The notes under the pieces are model-generated. The model had not been told where the DNA came from, did no database searches, and was given only the letters and a program-made list of their open reading frames with translations. Below are positions 63,184-64,000 of a stretch of 64,000 nucleotides of DNA, in pieces. Source of the stretch: CAZYBG01 sp964645155 (GTDB lineage: Bacteria > Pseudomonadota > Alphaproteobacteria > Rhodobacterales > Rhodobacteraceae); the NCBI GenBank assembly GCA_964645155.1, contig CAZYBG010000004.1:1-64000 (forward strand), read 5' to 3'. A program made the translations under genes and the position numbers. Positions within the stretch are counted from its first letter, which is position 1, and every line of letters begins with the position of its first letter.

Positions 63184-63294
63184 AAGGCCCCGCCCTCCGC
63201 TCGTTTTCCGTTCCGAACCCGTCTACCACCCTGGTCCGCGCGCGTGCAAGCCTGCCACCGGCAGGGCCAGCGGTGCGGTGATGGCCGTTTCTGA

Positions 63295-63324
63295 TTGAAA
63301 AGCTAGGCTTTCAGGCTCTATATA
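63295..63324 (+). promoter_or_regulatory. Likely irr promoter with internal dyad
   Basis: TTGAAA (63295-63300) and TATATA (63319-63324) are 18 bases apart, 31 bases ahead of the irr ATG. The spacer begins with an 18-base imperfect dyad (63296-63313; TGAAA against TTTCA, 14 of 18 positions symmetric), which could bind a regulator such as Irr itself or RirA. Confidence 0.5.
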
Positions 63325-63355
63325 CGCGGCAGACTTGGGATTGGCCGCCAGAGGC

Positions 63356-63772
63356 ATGAGACGCGAAGCAGAGATCAGGGGCGCGGCGTGGCTCGCGCAG
63401 GCGGACCTGCGGCCGACCCGGCAGCGGATCGCCCTCGCCACGCTGCTGGTCGGCGACGGCAAGGACCGCCACGTGACGGCGGAAAGCCTGTACGAGGCCG
63501 CCTGCGCCGCAGGCGGGAAGGTATCGCTTGCCACCGTCTACAACACGCTCCGCGCGTTCTGCGATGCCGGCCTGATGTCGGAGATCACCGTCGATGGGAC
63601 GAAGAGCTACTTCGACACGCGGATCGACGATCACCCCCATTTCTATTGGGAAGACACCGCGGAACTCACCGATGCGCCTGCGGCGGAACTCGAGATCTCG
63701 CGCCTGCCCGAGGCACCCGCCGGTGCCGAGGTCTCGCGCGTCGACGTGGTGATCCGCTTGCGGCGGACCTGA
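63356..63772 (+). CDS. irr: Iron response regulator Irr (Fur family)
   Basis: The 138-residue Fur-family regulator is the heme-sensing iron regulator of Alphaproteobacteria. It has the winged helix with RPTRQRIALATLL and KVSLATVYNTLRAF, and the Irr-specific heme site DDHPHFYWEDT near residue 90. The N-terminal GCPWHD-type heme motif of Bradyrhizobium is missing, as in other Rhodobacterales. The ATG at 63356 is used; TTG codons at 63335 and 63341 are possible upstream starts. Its place opposite fabA is a conserved arrangement in this group. Confidence 0.94.
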   Translation: MRREAEIRGAAWLAQADLRPTRQRIALATLLVGDGKDRHVTAESLYEAACAAGGKVSLATVYNTLRAFCDAGLMSEITVDGTKSYFDTRIDDHPHFYWEDTAELTDAPAAELEISRLPEAPAGAEVSRVDVVIRLRRT

Positions 63773-63776
63773 CGGC

Positions 63777-64000
63777 CTAAAGCAGCAGCTCGCCCTGCAT
63801 CAGGAGATGCGCCCGGCCGGCGATGCGGACACCGGTGATCGCGTCCCGCGGGCCGATGACCTCGACCGCAGCCGAGCCGGGGCGCCCCATCCAGTGCCCC
63901 TGCTCGGCGATGTAGCGCGGCGCGTCGATCAGGCCGTGCCGCCAGAGATAGGCCGCTGCCGCGCCGGTCGCCGAGCCGGTGAACGCATCCTCGGGCGGCG
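63777..64000 (-). CDS. PhzF-family isomerase/epimerase, C-terminal part only
   Basis: The window ends inside this gene; 74 residues before the TAG at 63777-63779 can be read on the minus strand. PPEDAFTGSATGAAAAYLW is the PhzF landmark (ED then TGSA), followed by IAEQGHWMGRPG and the end GRAHLLMQGELLL. PhzF-family proteins are two-domain isomerases related to diaminopimelate epimerase; most chromosomal ones have no known substrate. It converges on irr with only 4 bases between the stops. Confidence 0.85.
   Translation of the reverse strand, partial: PPEDAFTGSATGAAAAYLWRHGLIDAPRYIAEQGHWMGRPGSAAVEVIGPRDAITGVRIAGRAHLLMQGELLL

Overview
The window is a high-GC (about 68-70% by eye) chromosomal stretch from an alphaproteobacterium, most likely Rhodobacterales. 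This is inferred from the fabI-fabB-fabA order next to a divergent irr gene, the xdhABC genes run into a BmpA-type nucleoside ABC transporter, a FNR-box-controlled Crp/Fnr regulator, and uniform GC-rich codon use. A run of 10 N at 52342-52351 shows that it is a draft scaffold. Most of it is ordinary chromosome with compact, translationally coupled operons.

Layout. 0.4-10.5 kb: housekeeping genes (tRNA-Ser, ychF, trpA, rplY, pth, cspA) with a MarR-controlled nitroreductase-like operon and an lldD-type oxidase. 10.7-14.2 kb: an accessory pocket with an orphan BrnA-like antitoxin flanked by 11-bp phased repeats, a broken REP-associated transposase (RAYT) carrying REP palindromes, and a strikingly AT-rich two-gene unit (DEDDh exonuclease plus nucleotidyltransferase) set 9 nt behind ettA. 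14.2-20.5 kb: ettA, a Crp/Fnr regulator with a perfect FNR box, an AraC regulator with paired direct repeats, and a Tat-exported aldo/keto reductase with a secreted SUMF1-fold protein, followed by insertion-sequence debris. 20.6-24.7 kb: dnaE and a small membrane protein.

24.9-34.5 kb is a purine salvage and degradation block: xdhA, xdhB, xdhC, then the ATPase, two permeases and BmpA-type binding protein of a nucleoside/purine importer. 34.9-40.7 kb is the most unusual block: a membrane Ser/Thr kinase, an FHA protein, a PP2C phosphatase, a P-loop GTPase, a small roadblock-like protein and a last protein of unknown function, closely spaced on one strand. It looks like a self-contained phospho-signalling and GTPase switch without any type VI secretion genes nearby.

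40.7-50.7 kb holds amine/amino-acid oxidoreductases, a GH25 lysozyme lipoprotein, tRNA-Gly, an ABC exporter, an acyl-CoA synthetase and an enolase-superfamily dehydratase. 50.7-55.4 kb is an aromatic acid cluster (pobA, pcaD, pcaB) plus an alcohol dehydrogenase. pcaB is split only by the assembly gap and can be restored in frame. 55.4-60.6 kb is a coupled HAD/hydrolase/dehydratase operon with an SMR-like protein, then FKBP, a serine hydrolase and a DUF892 protein. 60.6-64.0 kb is the fatty acid operon fabA-fabB-fabI, divergent irr, and the end of a PhzF-family gene that runs off the window.

The best candidates for something undescribed are the kinase-FHA-phosphatase-GTPase-roadblock cassette and the exonuclease-nucleotidyltransferase pair.
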